A stretch of DNA of 64,000 bases from Candidatus Gastranaerophilales bacterium (GTDB lineage: Bacteria; Cyanobacteriota; Vampirovibrionia; Gastranaerophilales; Gastranaerophilaceae), in NCBI GenBank assembly GCA_944323875.1, contig CALUUH010000001.1:62001-126000 (forward strand), in the 5' to 3' direction. Of the stretch, positions 7,676-16,788 are shown piece after piece; positions within the stretch are counted from its first letter, which is position 1; every line of letters begins with the position of its first letter. The position numbers and the translations under genes were made by a program. The notes under the pieces are model-generated. The model saw only the letters and a program-made list of their open reading frames with translations. It had not been told where the DNA came from and made no database searches.

Positions 7676-9187
7676 ATGACGGATTTTAAAAACTATTTAT
7701 CAGGTAACGCGTTTACACTCACCAAGGGCAGGCAAGCCTGGCAGACGAAGTCTGGCGGACAAGTCCGCTCTTACACATCAAAGGTGAGTAAAGTGAGTAG
7801 AGTGAGTGAGGTGAGTAAGATGTCGAAACAAGGCGAACAGCAATCGCTACATTTCCTTCTACCTATGGGAGAAGGTGGCCGCAGGCCGGATGAGGGTGCG
7901 GACTACGTCCGCTCTTACATGGAGACCTCTAAAGAAGTACGGTCAACATTTGAACATACCCTCGCCCCTTGCGGGAGAGGGCAGAATTTGTTAGCGAACG
8001 AATGTGAGCTTAGAAATTCGGGTGAGGGGTCAGGCAAAAGCAACATGACCGAAACAACCCCTCACCAAGTTAGGACTAAACTCGCTAGACGCTCGTTAAG
8101 TCCAACTATCCTCTCCCGCAAGGGGCGAGGAATGCGCGCCGCTTTCACCTTGGCTGAAGTATTAATCACTCTCGCGGTCATCGGGATAGTAGCAGTTCTG
8201 ACGCTGCCTAACTTAATCCAAAACCACAATGAGAAGGCATGGTCAACGGCTCAGGATGTGTTTACAAAACGATTGGAGGTCGCAACACGTCAGATGAATA
8301 CAGAAGAAAAACTTGCAGGTTACGACAACACCATGGATTTTGTAAACGAACTAAAGAAATACATCAAAATCACCAGAGTGTGTGACAACAGCGAGATTAC
8401 AAAGTGTTTCAATAAACAAGTAATCTGGAACGAAGGTGATGAACCTGTTGACATGTCTGCAATCAAGAATGCGCAAAACTTTGGACTTGACTGGGAAAGC
8501 GATACAGTAGCGGTACAGTTTGCAAATGGAGTTAATGCGGTTATTGCATATAATCCTAATGCTACACAGGATCCGTTTAATAATCAGTTTAACGCAACTT
8601 CAAACAGCATGGCGATTCTTTACGATGTATCAGGTAACAAGAACCCTAATACGAATGGCAAAGATATTAATCACATCAACGTAACAGAATTAGCAGGCAC
8701 AACCGGTTGTATGATACCTGAATTAGCTGATATAATGTGTATTACTCGCATATTACCTGCTTATCAATATAATCCACTTAATAAAAACGATTGTAATGAT
8801 GACATTTTAAATAAATATGGTATGCAATATTGTTTTGACAGCAGATGGGGCTACCAAAATGATTATTGGGCAGGAGCCGTCATTGCATGCGAAGGAGTAA
8901 ATAATATGCCGACTCGAGAGCAACTAGGTAAATTGGCTATGTACATTTATAATACAGATAGAGAAATTGGGGCAGGAACAAATATAGGCAGCGGATTAAG
9001 CAAAGATCCTGAAAGAGTTGCTCCTTTTGGAACAGGTGACTTTTTTATCTGGTCTAATGAAGAAATCAATGAAGAGAAGGCGTATCAAAGATATTACAGC
9101 TTTAAAGGAACCTATGGGTATTCTAGCAATCTGAACTATGAACGAAATACATCATCATATATGGCTATATGTGTAACACAAAATTAG
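7676..9187 (+). CDS. Type IV pseudopilin with long repeat-derived leader
   Basis: A 503-residue protein with a GAAGGAGA ribosome binding site. The prepilin motif RAAFTLAEVLITLAVIGIVA is at residues 154-173, where leaders are normally 5-30 residues. Residues 12-15 already read AFTL, and the roughly 140 residues between are translated repeats: GRQAWQTKSGGQVRS, KVSKVSRVSEVSKMS (9-bp tandem repeat), GEGGRRPDEG, VRSYMETSKEVRSTF and LAPCGRGQN. The C-terminal domain (WAGAVIACEG-VNNMPTREQLGKLA ... FFIWSNEEI ... MAICVTQN) resembles that of the pilin at 62125 and recalls C-type-lectin-like folds. Sec export and a prepilin peptidase would be required. Whether the long leader is really translated from this start is uncertain. 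Confidence 0.8.
   Translation: MTDFKNYLSGNAFTLTKGRQAWQTKSGGQVRSYTSKVSKVSRVSEVSKMSKQGEQQSLHFLLPMGEGGRRPDEGADYVRSYMETSKEVRSTFEHTLAPCGRGQNLLANECELRNSGEGSGKSNMTETTPHQVRTKLARRSLSPTILSRKGRGMRAAFTLAEVLITLAVIGIVAVLTLPNLIQNHNEKAWSTAQDVFTKRLEVATRQMNTEEKLAGYDNTMDFVNELKKYIKITRVCDNSEITKCFNKQVIWNEGDEPVDMSAIKNAQNFGLDWESDTVAVQFANGVNAVIAYNPNATQDPFNNQFNATSNSMAILYDVSGNKNPNTNGKDINHINVTELAGTTGCMIPELADIMCITRILPAYQYNPLNKNDCNDDILNKYGMQYCFDSRWGYQNDYWAGAVIACEGVNNMPTREQLGKLAMYIYNTDREIGAGTNIGSGLSKDPERVAPFGTGDFFIWSNEEINEEKAYQRYYSFKGTYGYSSNLNYERNTSSYMAICVTQN
7709..8140 (+). repeat. REP-like repeat modules inside the pilin leader
   Basis: This coding stretch is made of short hairpins (CAGGC-AA-GCCTG, AGAC-GAA-GTCT, CGGAC-AA-GTCCG, GCGGAC-TAC-GTCCGC), a 9-bp GTGAGTnnn tandem repeat (five copies) and longer palindromic pieces with GGGAGAAGGTGGCCGCAGG and CCCCTTGCGGGAGAGGG. 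Matching pieces occur in the leaders at 48026-48256 and 62280-62496. Its base composition is far richer in GC than the rest of the gene. Confidence 0.7.
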
Positions 9188-9304
9188 CACAGGCTATACA
9201 TTGCCCTAACGCAATGTTTTGGTGCTATCGAAAAACGCAAGCTAAGCATTTGTATCGTCCAAAAGTTACGTAGGTACTGCAATTGAGACTAAGTTGTTAT
9301 ATGC

Positions 9305-9338
9305 ATAAGTCAATGAGATTATTTTCTCGTTGACTTAT
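9305..9338 (+). terminator. Hairpin downstream of the pseudopilin
   Basis: ATAAGTCAATGAG (9305-9317) pairs with CTCGTTGACTTAT (9326-9338) with one G-T pair. It is followed by CAGTCAACTTTTTG and probably ends the pilin transcript. The rest of 9188-9453 holds a small CATTGC...GCAATG hairpin and no gene. Confidence 0.5.
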
Positions 9339-9453
9339 CAGTCAACTTTTTGAGGAATACTCCAATTTAAAATGTGATGATTTGAGCTGGGGTGTGAAAA
9401 CAAAGTGCTGATAGATGCTTTTTCTAAACCTCTTTTTATGCTAAATTATTGTT

Positions 9454-10389
9454 ATGGAAGAATTTAAGCATTACACGGTGATGAAGAATGAAGCTGTTGA
9501 CGCGCTTGAATGCAGTGACGGCAAGATTTATGTTGACTGCACACTCGGCGGCGGAGGCCACAGCGGGCTTATATTAAGCAGAATACAGCCCAATGGAAGA
9601 CTTATTGCGTTTGATGTTGATGAAGATGCTATAAAAGCATCTTCCGAACGCTTAAAAGATTACAAAAACTTAACAATTGTACAGGACTCCTATACTAATA
9701 TTAAGAAAGTTTTACAAAATTTAGGTATAGAAAAAATAACGGGCGGAGTGCTGTTCGACCTTGGCGCATCTTATCATCAATTCAACAAAGCCGAGCGCGG
9801 ATTTTCCTTTTCAAAAGACGCTCCGCTGGATATGAGATTTAATCAGGATGCGGATTTTTCCGCGTATGATGTTGTAAATTCTTATTCTGAAAACGATCTT
9901 GTGCGTATTTTTTCAGAATATGGAGAAGAAAGATTTTCCAAAAGAATAGCAAAAAAAATAGTAGAGCAAAGAAAGCTGAAAAAGCTTGAAACGACTTGTG
10001 AACTGGCTGATTTAATCGTTAACTGCACCCCGCACATAAAATCCTCCATTCACCCTGCAACACGTGTGTTTCAGGCCATAAGAATAGAAGTTAATCAAGA
10101 GTTAACAAATGTAAAAAATACATTGAAGGATGTGTTGGATTTATTGGACTTTGGTGCTATAATAAGTGTGATAAGTTTTCACTCATTAGAGGATAGGTTG
10201 GTGAAACACTTATTCAAATATCACTCGCAAAAGTGCCACTGCGGCAAAAACGAAATGATTTGCCACTGTCCGCCGCCAATACTGGAGTTGGTTAATAAAA
10301 AACCAATAGTTGCAAGTGATGAGGAGATAAAAGAAAATCCGCCTTCAAGAAGCGCTAAACTGAGAGTAGCAAGGTGTATAAGACGGTAA
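9454..10389 (+). CDS. rsmH: 16S rRNA (cytosine-1402-N4)-methyltransferase
   Basis: RsmH (MraW) methylates C1402 of 16S rRNA using SAM. The 311-residue length is standard. It begins HYTVMKNEAVDAL, then VDCTLGGGGHSGLIL (SAM-binding glycine motif), FDLGASYHQF and ERGFSFSKDAPLDMRF, with FHSLEDRLVKHLF and PPSRSAKLRVA at the C-terminus. As in dcw clusters, an ftsL-like gene follows immediately, but no ftsI or mur gene follows in the window, so the division cluster is broken up. Confidence 0.97.
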   Translation: MEEFKHYTVMKNEAVDALECSDGKIYVDCTLGGGGHSGLILSRIQPNGRLIAFDVDEDAIKASSERLKDYKNLTIVQDSYTNIKKVLQNLGIEKITGGVLFDLGASYHQFNKAERGFSFSKDAPLDMRFNQDADFSAYDVVNSYSENDLVRIFSEYGEERFSKRIAKKIVEQRKLKKLETTCELADLIVNCTPHIKSSIHPATRVFQAIRIEVNQELTNVKNTLKDVLDLLDFGAIISVISFHSLEDRLVKHLFKYHSQKCHCGKNEMICHCPPPILELVNKKPIVASDEEIKENPPSRSAKLRVARCIRR

Positions 10390-10434
10390 ACACAATTAAA
10401 TAGTTAACTTTTGAACAAAATTGGGGTAGGAATT

Positions 10435-10896
10435 TTGAACACAGCAAGAGTAAGAACAGAAGAAGCTTATGCTTACAGATACCAGCAGCAATACGGCACT
10501 AATCCGGTACAGCAAAAAGCGTCTGTTATTGAAGGGTATTTTCAACAAGAAGATTTGGTTAAAGCTATGGCAATAAGAAAAGTCAATAAAACTTTGTGCG
10601 GTTTGTTAGGTATACTTGTCGTGACGGCATTTGTAAGTTATTATTTTGCAATGAACTGCGAATTAACTTTGAACACACTTTCACGTCAAATCACGACTTT
10701 AAACGATGAAAACGCTGAATTACAAAATAATTTAGACCGATTAAAATCATTCAACAATGTTGATACCAAAATGATCCAACAAAACTTGCTTCAAAAAGCG
10801 GAAAAGGTCATGGAAGTACCGGCGGTTAAATCTGTTGAGAGCGTTGAAAAACAGCCTGCAAAATCCGCTCCGTTTAACTGGCTTATCGGTTATTAA
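10435..10896 (+). CDS. FtsL-like cell division protein
   Basis: A bitopic membrane protein with a polar N-terminus, one transmembrane helix (about TLCGLLGILVVTAFVSYYFA), then a coiled coil (LNTLSRQITTLNDENAELQ) on the periplasmic side. That topology and the position after rsmH fit FtsL, which forms the FtsQLB complex. Two in-frame TTG starts exist (10411 and 10435). The second has GGTAGGA just upstream but spacing is tight, so the start is uncertain and the first would add 8 residues. Sequence similarity alone would not identify it. Confidence 0.7.
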   Translation: MNTARVRTEEAYAYRYQQQYGTNPVQQKASVIEGYFQQEDLVKAMAIRKVNKTLCGLLGILVVTAFVSYYFAMNCELTLNTLSRQITTLNDENAELQNNLDRLKSFNNVDTKMIQQNLLQKAEKVMEVPAVKSVESVEKQPAKSAPFNWLIGY

Positions 10897-10984
10897 ACCA
10901 GAGTGAACAAAAAACAGCAAAAAGAGTCTAAGATTTATATTTATTTGTATAAATCCAAATTTTATTCTATTCTTGTTCAAATTT

Positions 10985-11791
10985 TTACAAATAGCATTTG
11001 CTTTCCTGACCTGTAACACCGGCATAAAGCTCTACATATTGCTTTGCCGGGCTGGATTCAATCTTTGTCAGAAGAACTTCTTCTATCTGGAAAAATCCCA
11101 CATCACCGGACATTTCTATATCAATCCTAATCGGTTTTCTTTCTCCGTGGTGAATGCCGATACGATTTATTGCATTGGCTGAATATTTATGGATATCTCC
11201 GACTTTAGGTGTTGTATTTATGGCAAGCGGTATTCTGGCACGGCCTTTTGTCATATCACAGCCATCGGCAATTAACAAAATACCTGCTTCTATAGAATGT
11301 ATTTTTTTAGAGGACATGTGCCCGATTATCGCTTCTATTGCCAGCGCTCTTATTACAACCCTTCTGTTTAAATCTTCAGGGAAAATATGCATCAAAGCAC
11401 GCTCAATCATTGGTTTTGCAAAAATAACAGACATATCTTCGTGCCCCTGACGGCCGATGGTCATTCCTAAATCATGCATCATGCCGGCAAGAATAACAGC
11501 ACACATGCTGTCCTCAAATGTTCCTATCTCCTCTTTTTCCAGTGAAGTCGGAATATTTGCTTCATGCAGCAGGTTAAGCATTTTTATTGCGTTACTGACT
11601 ACCTGACGCATATGCACAGGCCCGTGGTCATTGTACCCTAATCTTTTTATTGAAACATTGTTTGCATATTCCTGCATTTCCTGCAATTCTTCGTCTGCAA
11701 ACAGATAATTAACCAATTCCAGACAAACAGGATTGTTCTTTAATCTTGATAATATTTTTGTTTCTATTGCTACTTCTTTAACTGATTTCAT
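10985..11791 (-). CDS. HD-domain phosphohydrolase
   Basis: A 268-residue cytoplasmic protein with an HD domain. GYNDHGPVHMRQVVSNAI supplies the first metal-binding His, MMHDLGMTIGRQGHED the central His-Asp, and IADGCDMTKGRARIP the distal Asp. Such proteins hydrolyse nucleotides or cyclic nucleotides; substrate cannot be told from sequence. It stands alone on the minus strand, convergent with the ftsL-like gene. The 89-bp gap to the radical SAM gene holds nothing obvious. Confidence 0.85.
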   Translation of the reverse strand: MKSVKEVAIETKILSRLKNNPVCLELVNYLFADEELQEMQEYANNVSIKRLGYNDHGPVHMRQVVSNAIKMLNLLHEANIPTSLEKEEIGTFEDSMCAVILAGMMHDLGMTIGRQGHEDMSVIFAKPMIERALMHIFPEDLNRRVVIRALAIEAIIGHMSSKKIHSIEAGILLIADGCDMTKGRARIPLAINTTPKVGDIHKYSANAINRIGIHHGERKPIRIDIEMSGDVGFFQIEEVLLTKIESSPAKQYVELYAGVTGQESKCYL

Positions 11792-11880
11792 TATTACTCC
11801 GTTTTAATCTGTAAATACTCCCTAATAATATAATACCCTGAAAAATAGAGAATTAACAAATTTTTATTCCGTGATATTTT

Positions 11881-12879
11881 TTATTCAAACTCTCCGCTGC
11901 ATTTTGTACCGCAAAAGATACAGTATCCGTCTTTGAGATTATATTCGGGAAGCCTGTATCCTTCTCTTTTAATAAGTATTTTACCACAGTTTTTACAATA
12001 TGTGGCCGCGGTTTCCGTTACCGCAGAATTACCAGTATAAACATAATTGAGCCCCATGCCGGAGGCGATTTTGTATGCATTTAAAAGCGTCTTATATTCT
12101 GTAGGTTTGCGGTCAGAAAATTTATAATTAGGGAAAAATGCACTAAAATGCAGGGGTACATCTGACCCGAGATTATCCAAAATCCATTGGCATTCTGATT
12201 TTATTTCTTCATCAGAAGTATTTTCGCCTTCTATCAGTAGTGTTGTCAACTCAAGCCAGCAATTTGTCTGATTTTTAACGTATTTTATGGTCTCAAGTAC
12301 AGGGGCGAGATGCGCCAGACAGTTTTTGCGATAAAATCTTTCGCTAAATCCTTTAAGGTCAATATTTGCGGCATCCATATATTTAAAAAACTCTTTTGCG
12401 GGTTCCGGATTAATATATCCGGAAGTCACAGCAACTGTCTTAATCCCGTTTTCTCTGCAAAGTTTTGCCGTATCAAGAGCATATTCAAAAAAGGCAATCG
12501 GATCGTTGTAGGTAAAAGCAACACTTTTGCAATTATGAGCTTTTGCGATATCGACAATTTCTGCGGGCGTTGTCGGATTAAGCAACATGGCATCTGCTTT
12601 ACCTCTTGAGATATGCCAGTTCTGACAAAAGCGGCAGCCCATAATACAGCCTAAAGTCCCGAAGGAAAGCACAGAACTCGCCGGATAAAAATGAAAAAGC
12701 GGTTTTTTCTCAATCGGATCTATTGCAAGCCCTGTATTATACCCGTAACTTGTCAGAACTATTTTGCCTTCAATATTTTTTCTTATGTGGCAAAAGCCTT
12801 CCTGACCGTTTTGCAAAACACAGTTACGCGGGCATATTGTACATTGGACTCTGTCATTTAGCACATTCTGAAAACACAT
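11881..12879 (-). CDS. AmmeMemoRadiSam-type radical SAM protein
   Basis: A 332-residue radical SAM enzyme of the pyruvate-formate-lyase-activating-like COG1180 group. LGCIMGCRFCQNWHIS carries the CxxxCxxC [4Fe-4S]/SAM motif. CTICPRNCVLQNGQEGFCHIR at the N-terminus and two C-terminal cysteine pairs (CKNCG, CIFCGTKC) fit the AmmeMemoRadiSam radical SAM member. Partner AMMECR1 and Memo genes are not adjacent. The actual substrate of this family is not established. The 63-bp gap after it holds no gene. Confidence 0.85.
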   Translation of the reverse strand: MCFQNVLNDRVQCTICPRNCVLQNGQEGFCHIRKNIEGKIVLTSYGYNTGLAIDPIEKKPLFHFYPASSVLSFGTLGCIMGCRFCQNWHISRGKADAMLLNPTTPAEIVDIAKAHNCKSVAFTYNDPIAFFEYALDTAKLCRENGIKTVAVTSGYINPEPAKEFFKYMDAANIDLKGFSERFYRKNCLAHLAPVLETIKYVKNQTNCWLELTTLLIEGENTSDEEIKSECQWILDNLGSDVPLHFSAFFPNYKFSDRKPTEYKTLLNAYKIASGMGLNYVYTGNSAVTETAATYCKNCGKILIKREGYRLPEYNLKDGYCIFCGTKCSGEFE

Positions 12880-12942
12880 AAATATATATTAGCATAATTA
12901 ACAATGTATATACAAGTATGTTAAAAGACACTCGTATATACT

Positions 12943-13947
12943 TTAAACCTGATTAATTAAACGTTTTTTACCGCCATCATAAGGAAGTATTCCCTCAGTT
13001 GCTGTATCCCACATTGTTCCCGGTTTATTTATACTATAGGTAATATTTTCACGTATTACTTGCTGATTTATTTCTTGAAATCGTCCAACTGCACCTTGTA
13101 AATATTCTTCTATCAATTCACAACATATCCATTTACGATTTAAACGTTCACAAACTTCACCTGTAACACAACTTCCGGCAAACGGGTCCAGTACTATATC
13201 ACCTTCATCTGTTAACATTCTGACAAAATATTCTGGTAACTCGCTTGGATATCTCGCCGGATGTGGAGCTATTCCATTATTTCTACAATAGCGAATATAT
13301 GAACTATTACTTTCAGTATTAGGTATTGCTATCAAATTTGGAGGAATAGAACCACCATTGTTATGAGAAAATTTATCACTAATATCATGTCCACTTGGAC
13401 GTTTTTTAGCTATATACCCGTTCTTCAAAAGTTCTTCCATGCTCGCACTATAAGGTTGAAGCACACGTTTATTGCTCGCTTTGGGATATGGAGATTTTGA
13501 TAACCACCAAATGTTATTAATGGCATCTTTTACTCTAATTCTACGTACATTTACCCATTCTGCAGGTGTTGGTAGTTTTGAAGGATTCCACCAATAATAA
13601 TCTTGAGCCAAATTAAAATTGAATTCTTCACAAAGCATAATGAGAAGTTTGAAATTATATAAATTCTTGGTGGGTAAACCTTTATTCCAAGTACCACCTA
13701 TATCTATTACTAAACTTCCATTATCAGAAAGTATTCTGTAAAATTCTTTAGCAAAATCTTTAAACCAATTTAGATATTCATTTGCTTCTACATTACCATA
13801 TTCCTTTTTTCGAACAAGCCCGAAAGGAGGACTTGTCATTATGAGATTAATACTGCCGGAAGTAATATCCTTCATAATTTCAAGAGAATTAGCGCATAGC
13901 ATTATACCATGTTCAGTTTTATAATAAGATTTAATATTATCTAACAT
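12943..13947 (-). CDS. DNA methyltransferase, probably N4-cytosine type II
   Basis: A 334-residue beta-class methyltransferase: the catalytic motif IV (IMTSPPFGLVRKKEYGN) is N-terminal and the SAM-binding motif I (VLDPFAGSCVTGEVCERL) is C-terminal. SPPF favours N4-cytosine over N6-adenine (DPPY) and, from memory, the motif context is like that of PvuII-type enzymes. It lies 7 bp downstream of the endonuclease gene, giving an R-then-M operon. Recognition sequence cannot be read from the protein. Confidence 0.9.
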   Translation of the reverse strand: MLDNIKSYYKTEHGIMLCANSLEIMKDITSGSINLIMTSPPFGLVRKKEYGNVEANEYLNWFKDFAKEFYRILSDNGSLVIDIGGTWNKGLPTKNLYNFKLLIMLCEEFNFNLAQDYYWWNPSKLPTPAEWVNVRRIRVKDAINNIWWLSKSPYPKASNKRVLQPYSASMEELLKNGYIAKKRPSGHDISDKFSHNNGGSIPPNLIAIPNTESNSSYIRYCRNNGIAPHPARYPSELPEYFVRMLTDEGDIVLDPFAGSCVTGEVCERLNRKWICCELIEEYLQGAVGRFQEINQQVIRENITYSINKPGTMWDTATEGILPYDGGKKRLINQV

Positions 13948-13954
13948 AATTTCC

Positions 13955-15322
13955 TCATATTTTCAATTTTTTTAGTATTTGTGTAGATTTAGCTTCACGC
14001 ATAAATACATTAATAATTTGGGCCGGATCTTTTGCTATTTTCAAAATATCTTCTCCATCGATCATAACAATACTTAAATTAGTATCTTTCATGACAATAT
14101 TTGCATATCTTCTTGCATCCGCACTAATTTTTCCTGTACTTATAATGACTATAACGTTACTTTTCAGAAGCTGTATTAAACCAATTTCTTTCGCAATATC
14201 CTCAAGCGTTACATGTGATGTATTCTTGCATTGAACCTGCCATCTTGAAAACACTAAACGGGAGGCTTCAAAAATCAAATCAACTTCTGCGCCACCAGTG
14301 TTTTCACTTCTAACTCTGGTTGCTATATAATCTAACCCGATTATTCTCATTAATTTAAAAGCTAAAGCCTCAAGTGAGAGTCCTGCTATATATTTGTTTG
14401 AAGATTTTAAATCATGTAAAATTTCTGGCATTGGTTTGCAAAGAAGATCAACCAACTTAGGATCTGTCTGCTTTCTTAGCTGGTCGAGAAAAGCAGATAC
14501 TATTTCTTTATTTAGTTTATCAGTCGGTGACACCAAGAAAGGTTTTGCACCTCTGCCTGTAGTTGTTTTTTGTATACTAATAAACCCCTTCTCAACCAAA
14601 TTATTTAAGACCTCTTTTGGTAATGATTTTTCCGGAAAATTAACACTATATGTAGCCTCTGCTATTTTTTTTATTCTATTTGCAGGTTGAGGCTCTGTAA
14701 TACCTGTATTTATCAGAGTCTGTAAAAATATCCTTTGTAATAAAGTAAGAGAACGTAAAGCCTCCATATTATCATTTAATCCTAATATCTTATCAACTTG
14801 ATGGTTATTAATATTCCAACTTTTTTTAGCAAAAATTCCTGCTTTTTCTAACCATAAACGCATTATACTAGGGTGTTTACCACCTGATGGATAATAAATT
14901 TGTCTTTCAGCACAGGATTTTCTTAATGTAGTCAATGTAATATGTTCCATTGCTAATGTCATATCACGAATACATTGTATAAAAGCCATGCCGTTTAGTT
15001 CTAGGAGGATATGTTTAGCAAATCTACTATATAATTTATTTGTATCCAATCGTAAATTATACAGTTCTATCCCCAAGTCTGTCATTTTAGATTTATCATC
15101 TATAATCCCATACGCTTTCAATCCGAGTCTACAATTCATCGCAAGCTTATTTTTATTATCTTGATTACCTCTTCCATGACTTTTAAAAAAAGTTTTTTGA
15201 ATATAATCCTCAATAGCTGCCTTATTACCCGAATATTTCATACAAACTTCAAGTAATACAGGTAACTCAATCTGTGAAGGTGAAAATTCACTTCCAAAAG
15301 GTAAATTTGTATCTGACACCAT
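13955..15322 (-). CDS. Type II restriction endonuclease (Mrr-like PD-(D/E)XK)
   Basis: A 455-residue protein. The C-terminal catalytic region reads GLSLEALAFKLMRIIGL, NTGGAEVDLIF and WQVQCKNTS, giving the E...D...QxK pattern of Mrr-cat nucleases. The first 330 residues probably form winged-helix DNA-recognition domains (IKTTTGRGAKPF-like wing near residue 260). It is transcribed from TTGACA-17-TTATAT upstream and precedes the methyltransferase by 7 bp. The pair is more AT-rich than the flanking housekeeping genes, as expected of a mobile restriction-modification unit. Confidence 0.85.
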   Translation of the reverse strand: MVSDTNLPFGSEFSPSQIELPVLLEVCMKYSGNKAAIEDYIQKTFFKSHGRGNQDNKNKLAMNCRLGLKAYGIIDDKSKMTDLGIELYNLRLDTNKLYSRFAKHILLELNGMAFIQCIRDMTLAMEHITLTTLRKSCAERQIYYPSGGKHPSIMRLWLEKAGIFAKKSWNINNHQVDKILGLNDNMEALRSLTLLQRIFLQTLINTGITEPQPANRIKKIAEATYSVNFPEKSLPKEVLNNLVEKGFISIQKTTTGRGAKPFLVSPTDKLNKEIVSAFLDQLRKQTDPKLVDLLCKPMPEILHDLKSSNKYIAGLSLEALAFKLMRIIGLDYIATRVRSENTGGAEVDLIFEASRLVFSRWQVQCKNTSHVTLEDIAKEIGLIQLLKSNVIVIISTGKISADARRYANIVMKDTNLSIVMIDGEDILKIAKDPAQIINVFMREAKSTQILKKLKI

Positions 15323-15352
15323 ATCTCCAATAGTATTTATTATATGTTTTTA

Positions 15353-15381
15353 ATATAATTCAATTTTATCGTATTTGTCAA
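15353..15381 (-). promoter_or_regulatory. Promoter of the restriction-modification operon
   Basis: Read on the minus strand: TTGACA (complement of 15376-15381), 17 bp, TTATAT (complement of 15353-15358), about 30 bp before the endonuclease ATG. Confidence 0.65.
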
Positions 15382-15403
15382 TACAAATAACAAAATGTAA
15401 ACG

Positions 15404-16699
15404 TTACTTCTTCTCCTCCAATTCTGCGAATTTTGCGGCCATGGTCGGATTATTCTTCGTAAGCCGTTTTATGCTCAAGTCCTCTGCCTTTTTATTGGCC
15501 AGTCGAAGATGATCCTCTGACGAAATTAAGGCCGCCTTGGTCTTTTGCAAGTGATCTATGGTTTTATCAATTTCTTCAATTGCTTTTTGAAATTTTTCGC
15601 TTGCCAGTCTATAATCTCTCGAAAATTTATCTTTAAATTCATTCATTTTTGCTTCAAAGTTAGAGATATCAATGTTCTGGTTTTTGACAAAAGCAAGTTC
15701 CTGCCTGTATTGCAGTGAATTGCTTGCAGCATTGCGCAAAAGTGTTATCATCGGGATAAAAAACTGCGGTCTTATCACATACATTTTAGGATACCTGTGT
15801 GATACATCCACTATGCCGGAGTTATACAGATCGCTTTCCGGTTCCAGAAGCGACACAAGAACTGCATATTCACATTTTTTCTCGTTACGGTCTTTATCCA
15901 GTTCTTTGAAAAAGTCCTCATTCTTTTTCTTTGTTGAAGTTGTATCCATTTCGTTTTTCATCTCAAACATAATCGAAATGTATTCTGTTCCGTCAATGCC
16001 GTAATCTCTATAAATGTAATCCCCTTTGCTTCCTGTTTTGGCATCGTTATCTTTTTCAAAATAAGAATTTTGAAACGCGGTCGGTCTGAGTTTATTAAAC
16101 TCAATCTCGCAATGCTGTTCAAGACTCTCACCAATCATTTTGGTTGATTGTTTTGCTTTCAAATCTTTGTAATACGCGATTGTTTCATCTTTATCTTTCA
16201 GTTTTTCTTCATACTTGTCTCTAAGCAGTTGCTCTTTCAATTCACTTTCTTTTTCACCGGTTTTAATTTGTCCGTTGAGTTCGGCAATTTGCTTTTCTTT
16301 TTCTGCGAGTTCTTTTTCTTTTTCGCTGACGGCTTTGTTGACAGCCAGTTCTTTGTCTTTTTCAGCGGAGTCGATTTGCGACTTCAATTGTGCTATTTCT
16401 TTATCTTTTTCATTAGTGACTTCTGTTATCGCGAGTTTTTTCGCGTTTGCTTCGGTATCAATTTTAGATTGCAATTCAGCTATCAGCAAATCTTTCTTGT
16501 TAAGTTCATCATTAAATCTGCTTTCAGTTTCAGCTTTAGCGAGTTGAATTGCGGTTTCTTTTTCTGAGATAAACTGATTTTCGCGGGCAGAAATTTCTTT
16601 ATCAAACTCCTTATCCCGAACCTGTTTTACTATAGCGGCGTATCCTGATTCATCAACCTGAAAAACTTCTCCGCACTTAGGACATTTTATTTCCTGCAT
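15404..16699 (-). CDS. DUF2130 family coiled-coil protein
   Basis: A 431-residue protein of the COG4487/DUF2130 family. It starts with a zinc-knuckle-like [12 protein letters not shown] (only one CxxC), then about 170 residues of charged coiled coil. The conserved C-terminal domain holds [35 protein letters not shown] and [17 protein letters not shown], an arrangement compatible with a nuclease-like fold. Family function is unknown, but members often sit in accessory regions. It is between the restriction-modification pair and RhuM. Confidence 0.85.
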   Translation of the reverse strand: MQEIKCPKCGEVFQVDESGYAAIVKQVRDKEFDKEISARENQFISEKETAIQLAKAETESRFNDELNKKDLLIAELQSKIDTEANAKKLAITEVTNEKDKEIAQLKSQIDSAEKDKELAVNKAVSEKEKELAEKEKQIAELNGQIKTGEKESELKEQLLRDKYEEKLKDKDETIAYYKDLKAKQSTKMIGESLEQHCEIEFNKLRPTAFQNSYFEKDNDAKTGSKGDYIYRDYGIDGTEYISIMFEMKNEMDTTSTKKKNEDFFKELDKDRNEKKCEYAVLVSLLEPESDLYNSGIVDVSHRYPKMYVIRPQFFIPMITLLRNAASNSLQYRQELAFVKNQNIDISNFEAKMNEFKDKFSRDYRLASEKFQKAIEEIDKTIDHLQKTKAALISSEDHLRLANKKAEDLSIKRLTKNNPTMAAKFAELEEKK

Positions 16700-16788
16700 A
16701 ATCTTACTCCATTAATTAATAAAAGATATTCATAGTGTAATATATTATGTTCAATTTGTAAAGTTTGTGTTTTTGCCGACTTTTTAGG

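Noticed and set aside
16148-16567. Plus-strand ORFs of about 110-140 codons opposite the DUF2130 coiled coil
   Set aside because: Phe/Ser-rich shadows of the Lys/Glu-rich coiled coil on the minus strand.
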